From the NCBI RefSeq assembly GCF_029168315.1, contig NZ_JARGYD010000006.1, forward strand, positions 186,001 to 250,000: a stretch of 64,000 bases of DNA, read 5' to 3'. A model generated the notes under the pieces. That model searched no databases and was not told the origin of the DNA. It saw only the letters and a list, made by a program, of their open reading frames with translations. Position numbers and translations under genes: made by a program. Position 1 is the first letter of the stretch. Every line of letters starts with the position of its first letter. Below, piece by piece: positions 16,103 through 24,202 of this stretch. Origin of the DNA: Psychromarinibacter halotolerans. Its GTDB lineage: Bacteria > Pseudomonadota > Alphaproteobacteria > Rhodobacterales > Rhodobacteraceae.

Positions 16103-16127
16103 GGGCCGGGCCCGCGTGGTCCGGCCC
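16103..16127 (+). terminator. Hairpin between dctP and dctQ
   Basis: GGGCCGG (16103-16109) pairs with CCGGCCC (16121-16127) across an 11-base loop, 12 bp after the dctP stop. There is no U-tract, so it more likely protects or attenuates the transcript than fully terminates it. Confidence 0.45.
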
Positions 16128-16150
16128 GCGTCAAGACCGGCACCGATCCC

Positions 16151-16594
16151 ATGTTCCGACGTTTAGAAATCTCCGCCGCGACCGCGCTTCTGGCCGCGAT
16201 CGTCCTTCTGGTGTCCGTGGCCGCGGTGTCCCGCAAGGCCGGAAGCCCGATCATCTGGTCGCTTGAAGTCTCGACCGCGCTGTTCGTCTGGCTGGTCGTG
16301 CTGGCCATCGACATCGCGATGCAGAACCAGCGCCACTTCGGCCTGTCACTGCTGCTGGACAACGTGTCCGACCGCACGCGCCGCTGGGTGCAGCTGGCCA
16401 ATATCGCCGTGGTGATGGGCCTGCTGTGCTACCTTCTGTACTATGCCGTCATCAACGTGCCGCTGATGCACAAGCGGATGCTCGGCGCGCTACAGATCCC
16501 GAAATCCTACATCCACCTTGCCATGCCCGTGGGCATCGCCCTGTGGCTGCGCACCCTTGGGGTGCAGTTCCTTGCCCGCTGGAGAGAAGACTGA
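16151..16594 (+). CDS. dctQ: TRAP transporter small permease subunit
   Basis: 147-residue, four-helix DctQ-family membrane protein. It carries the conserved region WSLEVSTALFVWLVVLAID (interface with the large subunit) and ends in a charged tail. The stop codon overlaps the dctM start by one base (TGATG). Confidence 0.9.
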   Translation: MFRRLEISAATALLAAIVLLVSVAAVSRKAGSPIIWSLEVSTALFVWLVVLAIDIAMQNQRHFGLSLLLDNVSDRTRRWVQLANIAVVMGLLCYLLYYAVINVPLMHKRMLGALQIPKSYIHLAMPVGIALWLRTLGVQFLARWRED

Positions 16595-17877
16595 TGCTGT
16601 TGCTGATCGCGGGTCTCTTCGCCCTGTTCCTTGTCATCGGTCTGCCTGTCGCGTTCGCGTTGATGATGGCGGCGATCCCGGTTTTCGTCCTGACCGGAAC
16701 CATGCCGACCACCGTCGCGATCCAGAAGATGGTGACCGCGCTGGAAAACTTCCCGCTGCTGGCGGTGCCGTTCTTCATCCTTGCCGGCAACCTGATGAAC
16801 GAGGCGGGGATCACCGCCCGCCTTGTGCGGTTCTCGCGCCTGCTGACCGGCTGGCTGGCCGGCGGTCTGGCGCAAGTGTCGATCGTGCTGTCGATGCTGA
16901 TGGGCGGCATATCCGGGTCCGCCGTCGCCGACGCCTCGATGGAGGCGCGGCTGCTGGGGCCGTCGATGCAGGAGCAGGGCTATTCCGCCGCCTTCATCTC
17001 GGCCGTGCTGGCCTTTGGGTCGATCATCACCGCGACGATCCCGCCGTCGATCGGGCTAATCCTGTTCGGCTATATCAACGAGGTGTCGATTGGCCGGCTG
17101 TTCGTGGGCGGGCTGCTGCCCGGGCTGCTGCTGACGATGGTGCTGATGCTGGCGACCTTCCTTGTTGCCCGGCGCCGGGGGTATGCCCCCGACATGCCCG
17201 AACCGCCCAGCCTGCGCGACCTTGGCCGCAGCTTCATGGAAAGCATCTGGGCGCTGATGTTCCCGGTGTTTCTGGTGATCGGCTTCCGCTTCGGCTTTTT
17301 CACCGCGACCGAGGCGGGGGTGTTTCTGGTGCTGTATGCCATCGCCATCGGGATGCTGGTCTACCGCGAACTGACGCTGGCCCGCATCCTTGTCGCCTTC
17401 CGCGACACCCTGTCGGACCTCGGGATGGTGATGCTGCTGATCATGATGGCCGCCGTCTTGGGCTATGCCATGACGATCGAGCGCGCCCCGCAGGAGATCA
17501 CGACCTTCATGACCTCGATGACCGAAAGCCCGCTGGGGCTTTTGCTGATCGTCTGCGTCATCCTTGTCGTGACGGGCATGTTTCTGGAAGGGGCGGCGAA
17601 CATCCTGCTGGTGACGCCCATCGTGATGCCGGTTCTGATGCACGCGGGCTTCGACCCGGTGCACATGGGGATCGTCATCGTGCTGCTGATCAACTTCGGC
17701 GGCCTGACCCCGCCGGTAGGGGTCATCATGTTCACCGTCTGCGGTATCCTGCAGGTGAAAACCAGTGCATATGCCGTGGCTTCGGTGCCGTTCTTCGTTG
17801 CGATGGCTGCATTCTTCGCCTTGCTTCTTGCCTTTCCGTGGCTGTCGCTGGCACTACCGAATGCGATCATGAGATGA
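16594..17877 (+). CDS. dctM: TRAP transporter large permease subunit
   Basis: 427-residue Na+-coupled translocating subunit with about 12 hydrophobic segments. Typical motifs: GLPVAFALMM at the start, AVPFFILAGNLMNEAGI, SAVADASMEARLLGPSM, PPSIGLILFGYI, FFTATEAGVFLVLYA, and GGLTPPVGVIMF near the end. Start ATG 16594 is set by the dctQ overlap; a longer in-frame opening upstream is a shadow frame within dctQ. Confidence 0.93.
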   Translation: MLLLIAGLFALFLVIGLPVAFALMMAAIPVFVLTGTMPTTVAIQKMVTALENFPLLAVPFFILAGNLMNEAGITARLVRFSRLLTGWLAGGLAQVSIVLSMLMGGISGSAVADASMEARLLGPSMQEQGYSAAFISAVLAFGSIITATIPPSIGLILFGYINEVSIGRLFVGGLLPGLLLTMVLMLATFLVARRRGYAPDMPEPPSLRDLGRSFMESIWALMFPVFLVIGFRFGFFTATEAGVFLVLYAIAIGMLVYRELTLARILVAFRDTLSDLGMVMLLIMMAAVLGYAMTIERAPQEITTFMTSMTESPLGLLLIVCVILVVTGMFLEGAANILLVTPIVMPVLMHAGFDPVHMGIVIVLLINFGGLTPPVGVIMFTVCGILQVKTSAYAVASVPFFVAMAAFFALLLAFPWLSLALPNAIMR

Positions 17878-17902
17878 GGAAAGTTCGCATGACTGATCCG
17901 AG

Positions 17903-18634
17903 GTGCGCAAACCGGAGGGCGCATTGACCCGTCCCGATTTCCCCGGCATCGGCGGGGCCGCGAAGATCGCGGTCAATGCGAACGTCCCGGCCTCGACGCT
18001 GGTGTTCGAGGAACTGCGCGCGCGCATCGTGTCGCTGAAGCTGCCGCCGGGCACGATCCTGAACCGCGCCGATCTGGCCGAGGCCTTCGGCGTCAGCCAG
18101 TCGCCGATCCGCGAGGCGATCCAGCGGCTGGAGGAAATCGACCTTGTCATGTCGTACCGCCAGTCGCGGACCGAGGTGACCCGCATCAACCGCGAGCGTC
18201 TGCGTTACGAAAGCTTTCTGCGCTGCGGGATGGAATGCGAGGTCGTCGACCGTCTGTGCCGCGCGCCGGGGGCCGACCTGACCAAGGCGATGGGGTATCT
18301 CAAGATGCAAGAGGTGCTGGCCGGGGACACCGACCAGATCGAACTGTTCCGGGAACTTGACGAGAACTTCCACGAAGAGCTGTTCGCCGCCGCCGGCTAC
18401 GAGGCGATCCACCGGCTTGTGATCGCGCAGTCCAGCCAGATGGCCCGTCTGCGCACGCTGGACCTGCCGCGCGGCGACAAGATGCATTCGGTGGTCGAAG
18501 GACACCGCGCGGTGATCGACTGCATCACCGCCGGGGATCGTCAGGGCGCGGCCGACGCCATGCGCGTCCACCTGTCAGGCACCATCGGCCGGCTCGACGA
18601 CATCATGCAGGCGAACGACGGTTACTTCACCTGA
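17903..18634 (+). CDS. GntR/FadR-family transcriptional regulator (FCD domain)
   Basis: Winged-helix DNA-binding domain at about 30-95 (VFEELRARIVSLKLPPGTIL ... FGVSQSPIREAIQRLEE), followed by a helical FCD effector domain with the expected metal/ligand residues, including FRELDENFHEELF and VVEGHRAVID. Up to 243 residues. GTG 17903 is used, but TTG 17924 has a better ribosome site (GGAGGG) and sits in a TTGA overlap with a 12-codon ATG frame starting at 17889. It lies 25 bp after dctM, so it is probably co-transcribed and auto-regulating. Confidence 0.85.
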   Translation: MRKPEGALTRPDFPGIGGAAKIAVNANVPASTLVFEELRARIVSLKLPPGTILNRADLAEAFGVSQSPIREAIQRLEEIDLVMSYRQSRTEVTRINRERLRYESFLRCGMECEVVDRLCRAPGADLTKAMGYLKMQEVLAGDTDQIELFRELDENFHEELFAAAGYEAIHRLVIAQSSQMARLRTLDLPRGDKMHSVVEGHRAVIDCITAGDRQGAADAMRVHLSGTIGRLDDIMQANDGYFT

Positions 18635-18675
18635 GCGGTGGCGGTGGCCGTGGAGACGCCAGAGCGAGCGAACGA

Positions 18676-18694
18676 TCCGGCAATGATTGCCGGA
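18676..18694. terminator. Hairpin between convergent gntR and the cyclase operon
   Basis: TCCGGCAA-TGA-TTGCCGGA is a perfect 8-bp stem with a 3-base loop. A weak pyrimidine tract follows on the plus strand (CGTCTTTC). It is suitably placed to end TRAP/gntR transcription. Confidence 0.5.
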
Positions 18695-18832
18695 CGTCTT
18701 TCAGGCCGACTCGGTCGGGGCAATTGGCGTCGCTAGATCATCACAGCGGGTGGGCTGCGCCAGTAGGGGCAAGAATTTTTGCGCTCAGCCGCTGCGCAAT
18801 TGTAGCCGGTTGGACAGCCCGCGCAGTCCCCA

Positions 18833-20368
18833 TCAATCCGTGAGGTAGGTCTTCACGTCGCCCAAGCCCTTGAGATGACTTTGCTTTGGCTCGAACCCGG
18901 TTGCGCCCTGCAAGGTCAGTCTTTGCCGCGTCTCGGCGGACAGGTGGATGCGGCCGGGGACGCCGGTGCTTTCGATGCGGCTGGCGATGTTCACCGTCTC
19001 GCCCCAGACATCGTAGACGAACCGGCTGCGGCCGATCAGGCCGGCGATCACCGGGCCGGTGTGCAGGCCGACGCGGATCGCCATTTGCTCGTCGGTCAGG
19101 CGGCCCATTTCGCCAATGATCGCGCGAGCGAAAGACAGCGCGCGTTCGGCGTGGTCGTCGAAGGGCAGGGGCACGCCACTGGCAGCCATGTAGGCGTCGC
19201 CGATGGTCTTGATCTTCTCGACCCCGTGCTGTGCCGCGAGATCGTCGAAGGCAAGGAAGATCTCGGTCAGCCGACGCAACAGCTCGCCGGGGTCCATGTT
19301 CGCGGTCCAGGGCGTGAAATCGACGATGTCGGCGAAGATGATGGTGGTCGAGGGCACGCGGTCGGCGATCACCTTTTCGCCTGCACGCAGCCGCGCGATT
19401 ACGGGGGCGGGCAGAACCGCGTGCAGCAGGGCGTCGGCGCGGTCGCGTTCGTACTCGATCTCGGCCAGATAGCGCAGCTCGCGCTGGTGCCAGCGGTGCT
19501 TTTCAAGGCAGGAACTGACCCGCGCGTGCAGCAGCACCGGGTCCACCGGGCGCTGAAGATAATCCTCGGCGCCCGCCGCGATGCAGCGGGTGACGGCGCG
19601 CATGTCCTTCAGCCCCGACACCACCACCACCGGGATATACCGCCACTTCGGGTGGTCCTTGATCCGTGACAGCAGTTCGATGCCGTTCATGTCGGGCATC
19701 AGCACATCCACAAGGATCACGTCGATCTCGGTCGTCTCAAGGATCTTCAGCCCCGCGGCGCCCGAGTCCGCAGTGGTGACGGCATGGCCCTGTCGCCCCA
19801 GTTGCCGGCGCATCAAATCAAGGTTCTCGTGGGTGTCGTCGATCACCAGCACATGCCCCGTCTCGCGCGCTTCGGCGTCGGTCTCATGGGTCAGCGTCGC
19901 CTCGAGCGAGGCCGCGACCAGCCCGTCGACCGCCGAGCCCGACAGGCTGGCGCTGTCCGCCTCGGGGCCCAGCACGCGGTCGATCTGTGCCAGCAGCAGG
20001 GCGCATTCGCCGACCACGGTGCGGATGTCGGCCAGCAGGGGCTTGGGCAGGTCGTCCTCGAAATCCTCGGCGATCAGTTCGGAATAGCCGATGATCGCAT
20101 TGATCGGCGTGCGCAGGTCGTGGCGCAGGCGCTGGCGGTCGGACAGGACGACGCCGGTTTCGCCAACGGCGACGATCATCGCAAGCAACTCGCGCGCGGC
20201 AGAGCGAACCTTTTCGGCGTCGGCGCTGGCTTCGGCAAAGTCCAGCAGCGCAAGCTCGTCGCACACGATATCCTGAATCCCGGCGATGGATTCCGCCGGG
20301 CCGGCTAGGCGCTGGATCACCCGCGCGGCGAGCGCCCGCTCGCGGATATCGTTCGCCGCCTCGATCAT
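18833..20368 (-). CDS. H-box / receiver / class III nucleotidyl cyclase protein
   Basis: 511 residues in three parts. Residues about 70-130 contain a kinase-type dimerisation/H-box (RHDLRTPINAIIGYSE) but no ATPase domain follows. About 170-295 is a receiver (VLVIDDTHEN ... VILVDVLMPDMNGIELL). About 310-510 is a class III adenylate/guanylate cyclase catalytic domain with metal aspartates Asp347 (FADIVDF) and Asp391 (TIGDAYMA) plus the substrate loop YDVWGETVNIASRIE. The H-box may accept phosphate from, or dock with, the neighbouring hybrid kinase, with the receiver switching the cyclase. It is the last gene of the five-gene operon; its ATG touches the receiver gene's stop. Confidence 0.85.
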   Translation of the reverse strand: MIEAANDIRERALAARVIQRLAGPAESIAGIQDIVCDELALLDFAEASADAEKVRSAARELLAMIVAVGETGVVLSDRQRLRHDLRTPINAIIGYSELIAEDFEDDLPKPLLADIRTVVGECALLLAQIDRVLGPEADSASLSGSAVDGLVAASLEATLTHETDAEARETGHVLVIDDTHENLDLMRRQLGRQGHAVTTADSGAAGLKILETTEIDVILVDVLMPDMNGIELLSRIKDHPKWRYIPVVVVSGLKDMRAVTRCIAAGAEDYLQRPVDPVLLHARVSSCLEKHRWHQRELRYLAEIEYERDRADALLHAVLPAPVIARLRAGEKVIADRVPSTTIIFADIVDFTPWTANMDPGELLRRLTEIFLAFDDLAAQHGVEKIKTIGDAYMAASGVPLPFDDHAERALSFARAIIGEMGRLTDEQMAIRVGLHTGPVIAGLIGRSRFVYDVWGETVNIASRIESTGVPGRIHLSAETRQRLTLQGATGFEPKQSHLKGLGDVKTYLTD

Positions 20369-20733
20369 CAGCCGGGCAACAGCGCCTCGATCTTCGACAG
20401 AAGGTCCGGCAGATCGATGGGCTTGGTGCCGAAGGCGTCGCAGCCGGCGTCCAGCGCCTTTTGCCGGTCGGCCTCCATCGCGTGGGCGGTCAGGGCGATG
20501 ACCGGGATCGTGGCGGTGTCGGCGTCTTCCTTCAGGGCGCGGGTTGCGGCCCAGCCGTCCAGCACCGGCAGGCTCATGTCCATCAGCACGATGTCGGGGC
20601 GGGCCGCGCGAGCGGTGTCGACCCCGGCCTGACCGTCGCGCGCGGAGATGATGTCATAGCCTTTCCGCTTCAGCCGTCGGCTAAGCATGTCGAGGTTCAT
20701 GTCGTTGTCCTCGACGATCAGGATGGTCGTCAT
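20368..20733 (-). CDS. Single-domain response regulator
   Basis: 121-residue CheY/DivK-like receiver with no output domain. Acidic pair EDND near residue 8-11, phospho-acceptor Asp52 (VLMDMSLPVLDG), Thr switch (IALTAHAM) and Lys near residue 103 (GTKPIDL). The start overlaps the kinase gene and the stop overlaps the cyclase gene, so all three are co-translated. It probably shuttles phosphate between the hybrid kinase and the H-box of the cyclase protein (inference). Confidence 0.9.
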   Translation of the reverse strand: MTTILIVEDNDMNLDMLSRRLKRKGYDIISARDGQAGVDTARAARPDIVLMDMSLPVLDGWAATRALKEDADTATIPVIALTAHAMEADRQKALDAGCDAFGTKPIDLPDLLSKIEALLPG

Positions 20734-23420
20734 GGGGCCTCCTCATTGGCGGTGGCGCTTGCGCTGCCGACCTGCCGGGCGATGGCCGCCAGCAGGTCCG
20801 CCCGCCCGTCACCGCCCTTCATTACCACGTCTCGCGCGTTGTCCTGCAGCCAGTCGAATTCGCGCCGCGTCAGGTCCTTCGAGGTTACGATGATCACCGG
20901 CAGACCACGGCCCGCCTCGGTCTCGCGCAGGCGCTTGAGCGTCTGGAACCCATCGAGGTTGGGCATCATCAGGTCCATGACCAGCAGGCTTGGCCTGCGT
21001 TCCTCGACCAGCGCCAGCGCCCGCGCGCCATCGGCCGCCTCGCGCACGGACCAGCCTTCGCGCGACAGGATGCGGCGGAACAGGCCGCGGGTGGCGGGAT
21101 CATCGTCGACCAGCAGGATCTCGCGGTCGGCGTCGCCCGCCAGCGCCTCCAGCGCCGCGATCAGGCGGTCGGGATCGACGGGCTTCATCAGCTGCTCGAC
21201 CGCGCCGAAGGCCAGACCCATCTCGCGGTCGGTCAGGATGCTGACCATGATGACCGGCGTCTCGCACAGGATCGGGTCTTCTTTCAGGTCGCGCAGCACC
21301 GACCAGCCGTCCCGCTCGGGCATGATAATGTCCAGCAGCACCGCATCGGGCCGCCGCTCGCGCGCCAGCGCAAGGCCGGTGGCGGCATCGGTGGCGGTCA
21401 GCACCGCGTAGCCGGCATCGCGCACGGTGCGGCCAAGACTGTCCAGCGCGGTTTCGTCGTCGTCGATGATCAGCACGGTGGGCGTGCCGTCGGCGGGCGC
21501 TGGCGCGCGCGCGGACACGGGCAGGCGGATGGTGAAGGTCGAGCCCTTGCCGGGCTCCGACACCACGGACACGCCGCCGCCCAGCATCTCGCAATAGCTT
21601 TTCACGATCGACAGGCCCAACCCGGTGCCGCCGTACTTGCTGGAGGTGGAACTGTCCGCCTGCGCAAAGGGCTGGAACAGGCGCGACAGCTGGTCCGGCG
21701 TCATGCCGATGCCTTCGTCGCGCACGTCGAAGCGGATCATCTCGGCTTCGGGCGTGACGGTCAGGTCGACCCGCCCGTTCTGCGTGAACTTGCTGGCATT
21801 GGACAGCAGGTTGAACAGGTTCTGCCGCAGCTTGGTGCGGTCGGTCATCATGGTGCCGATGTCGTCCGCGACGGTGACCGAAAGCGTGTTGTCGTTCATC
21901 GCGACCAGCGGTGCGACGGTGGCCTGCACGTCGTCGACCAGCGTGGCGATGTCGACCTCTTCGATGTGCATCTCCATCTTCCCGGCCTCGATCTTCGACA
22001 GGTCGAGAATGTCGTTGATCAGCGCCAGAAGGTGCCGGCCAGAGCTTTCGATGCGTTGCAGATCGGGGACCGAGGTCGTGTCGCCCGCGTCCTCGGCATC
22101 CTCGATCAGCATCTCGGAATAGCCGATGATCGCGTTCAGGGGCGTGCGCAGCTCGTGGCTCATCGAGGCAAGGAACCGGCTTTTGGCATCGTTGGCCTCC
22201 TCCGCCTCGGCGCGGGCGGCTTCCAGTTCGACCTGCCGGTCGCGCAGTTCCGAGATGTCGGAATAGACCGCGACGGTGCCGCCGTCTGGGGTCTTTCCCT
22301 TCGACACCAGAAGGTAGTGCGGGCCATAGGGCAGTTCCGCGCGCGAGCCGCCGGGGTTGGCGTGCCGGGCAAGGCAGTCGGCCCGCCACGCATCGGCCTC
22401 TTCGACGGGAATGTTCAGGATGCCCGACGCGATCTCGGCGTCCAGAAACTCGGCATAGGTGGCGGTTTCGGGCAGGGCGCGGGCGAAGGGGAAGATTTCA
22501 AGGAACCGTTCGTTGCGCAGGACCATGCGGTCCGTCTCGTCGAACAGGGCAAAGCCGTCGGGGATCGTCTCGACCGCCGTCAGCACGGTGCGCCGCTGTT
22601 GCGCGTTGATCTCTTCCAACTCGGCGCGGGCGCGCTGGGTGTCCCACAGCGTGCGCAGGGTGGTGGACAGACGGCCAAACTCGTCCGGGCCCTCGGGGGG
22701 CAGATCGACCGGCGCGCGGCCTGCCTGAAGATCGGCCATCGCGGCGTCGATGCGGTTCAGCGGCTGCAGGATCGAGCGCAGGACCAGCGCGGTCAGAAGC
22801 GCCCCCGCCAGAACGATTACCAGACAGATGATCAGTGCCCGGAATCGGGCGTCCTGCGCGGCGCTGGCGGCGGTGTCGTTGGCGCGGATCGACTGTTCCG
22901 ACAGGTCGTCGACCAGTGCGGCCATCGCCAAGGTGACAGCGTCGCTTTGGGTGCGGGCCTGCGACATCAGGGCGTTGCCCACCACGCGGTTGCCGTCGGC
23001 ATAGGCGTCGACGGCGGCGATGGCGGTGGTCCAGATCGTGTCGGTGGACGACCGGATCGTCGCCGCCGCCTCGGGCGCGAAATCCTCAAGCGCGGTGATG
23101 CGGGTGTTCAGCTGGTCGCGGGCGGCTTCGGCGTTGCGTTCCGACAGCGTCAGTTGGCTGACCGCCAGATCCGCCAGCCAGTACCGCACCATCCCGAAAT
23201 CGCGGTTCGCGGCGGTCGCCACCTGCAAACGGTGAAAGCGTTCCGTCGCTTCGGCGATGCGCTTCTGGTTGGCCGAGAACTCGAACGCCATGACGACCGT
23301 CGACAGCACCAGCACACCCAGCAGGATCGCCGAAAGGCCGCCGATGCGCAGGGCGATGCGCGGCACCCGCTGGCCCGGCACGGCAGCCGCGTCGCCATCA
23401 GCGTCCGGGGGGACGGTCAT
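20730..23420 (-). CDS. Hybrid sensor histidine kinase (HAMP-PAS-HisKA-HATPase-REC-REC)
   Basis: 896 residues. Membrane helices at about 26-48 and 193-214 enclose an alpha-helical periplasmic sensor. HAMP (about 215-265), PAS (about 280-390), HisKA with His422 (SMSHELRTPLNAIIGYSE), HATPase (N-box LFNLLSNASKF, GGTGLGLSIVKSY), and two receivers (LLDIIMPERDGW and VMDLMMPNLDGF) follow. ATG 23420 lies in an ATGA overlap with the DUF3365 gene; a frame extension upstream is antisense-like read-through and is rejected. The adjacent haem protein is the likely periplasmic signal partner. Confidence 0.93.
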   Translation of the reverse strand: MTVPPDADGDAAAVPGQRVPRIALRIGGLSAILLGVLVLSTVVMAFEFSANQKRIAEATERFHRLQVATAANRDFGMVRYWLADLAVSQLTLSERNAEAARDQLNTRITALEDFAPEAAATIRSSTDTIWTTAIAAVDAYADGNRVVGNALMSQARTQSDAVTLAMAALVDDLSEQSIRANDTAASAAQDARFRALIICLVIVLAGALLTALVLRSILQPLNRIDAAMADLQAGRAPVDLPPEGPDEFGRLSTTLRTLWDTQRARAELEEINAQQRRTVLTAVETIPDGFALFDETDRMVLRNERFLEIFPFARALPETATYAEFLDAEIASGILNIPVEEADAWRADCLARHANPGGSRAELPYGPHYLLVSKGKTPDGGTVAVYSDISELRDRQVELEAARAEAEEANDAKSRFLASMSHELRTPLNAIIGYSEMLIEDAEDAGDTTSVPDLQRIESSGRHLLALINDILDLSKIEAGKMEMHIEEVDIATLVDDVQATVAPLVAMNDNTLSVTVADDIGTMMTDRTKLRQNLFNLLSNASKFTQNGRVDLTVTPEAEMIRFDVRDEGIGMTPDQLSRLFQPFAQADSSTSSKYGGTGLGLSIVKSYCEMLGGGVSVVSEPGKGSTFTIRLPVSARAPAPADGTPTVLIIDDDETALDSLGRTVRDAGYAVLTATDAATGLALARERRPDAVLLDIIMPERDGWSVLRDLKEDPILCETPVIMVSILTDREMGLAFGAVEQLMKPVDPDRLIAALEALAGDADREILLVDDDPATRGLFRRILSREGWSVREAADGARALALVEERRPSLLVMDLMMPNLDGFQTLKRLRETEAGRGLPVIIVTSKDLTRREFDWLQDNARDVVMKGGDGRADLLAAIARQVGSASATANEEAP

Positions 23421-24202
23421 TGCGCGTCGTGAAGGATGATCGAGATCGCGCCGCCCAACTCGCCCTCGGTGCCGCCTTCCTTGGGGAAGCCCGTCACGTC
23501 CACTTCGCCCGCAGGGCCGCCGTGGCAGCTGAGGCACGAGGCAGAGTAATACTCGGGGATCAGCATCCGAAAGTCCGCGCCGTCGACCACCTCGAACCAC
23601 GGCGCGCCCTTCTCGTGGTCGGCGGCGCCGAACCGCGTCTCGATCACCTCTGCCTCCCACGCGTCGGGGCGGGCGGTTCGGTTGCGCACCAGATCAGGCG
23701 GGGCGGTGACCTTGACGTTGGCCAGATCGCCCACGGTTTCCCCGAAGCGTTCGTTCACAAGGCGGGCGAAAACGGCGGGGATGAACCCCTTGAATCCCAT
23801 GCCTTCCATGTTGATGACCTGCTGCTGCTCGGCCACCACCGCGCGCATGGCGTCCAGCTGCGCCTGTGTCAGGCGGCGTTGCAGGTCGGTCAGGTCGTCG
23901 GTCAGGGGCGGTTCGCCGTTGGTTTCCAGATAGGCCGCCATCACCTGATCCATGAAGACATCCGGCGTCAGGCCCTTGTCGCCCACGGTCGCGTCGTTGA
24001 TCCGGTCCTGGTTCGCGGACACGACGGCACGTCCCGCCCGCAGCAGGGCGGCAAGGCGGTTGCCGGTTGTGACCAGCGCATCGTGGTCCTGCGCCGGGGC
24101 GGGAAGCGGCAGGGCAAGCAGGGTCACGGCGGCAAGCGGCGCAAGCAAAAGGCGCAGCGGTCGGGCAGGGGCCAAGCGGCGCGGGGAACGAGGCTTCGTC
24201 AT
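23417..24202 (-). CDS. Periplasmic DUF3365 (Tll0287-like) c-type haem protein
   Basis: 261 residues with a signal peptide or anchor ending about residue 37 (LPAPAQ). The DUF3365 fold includes a C-terminal haem-attachment motif CLSCH at 223-227 in the context YYSASCLSCHGGPAGE. Tll0287-like domains form PAS-like pockets with a c-type haem and are often sensor modules of kinases. Here the module is a separate protein encoded in overlap with a transmembrane hybrid kinase. A role as a redox, oxygen or NO receptor for that kinase is inferred. Confidence 0.85.
   Translation of the reverse strand: MTKPRSPRRLAPARPLRLLLAPLAAVTLLALPLPAPAQDHDALVTTGNRLAALLRAGRAVVSANQDRINDATVGDKGLTPDVFMDQVMAAYLETNGEPPLTDDLTDLQRRLTQAQLDAMRAVVAEQQQVINMEGMGFKGFIPAVFARLVNERFGETVGDLANVKVTAPPDLVRNRTARPDAWEAEVIETRFGAADHEKGAPWFEVVDGADFRMLIPEYYSASCLSCHGGPAGEVDVTGFPKEGGTEGELGGAISIILHDAQ

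Noticed and set aside
23421..23660. Upstream extension of the hybrid kinase
   Set aside because: Arg/Gly-rich shadow of the DUF3365 gene; ATG 23420 in the ATGA overlap is the natural start.
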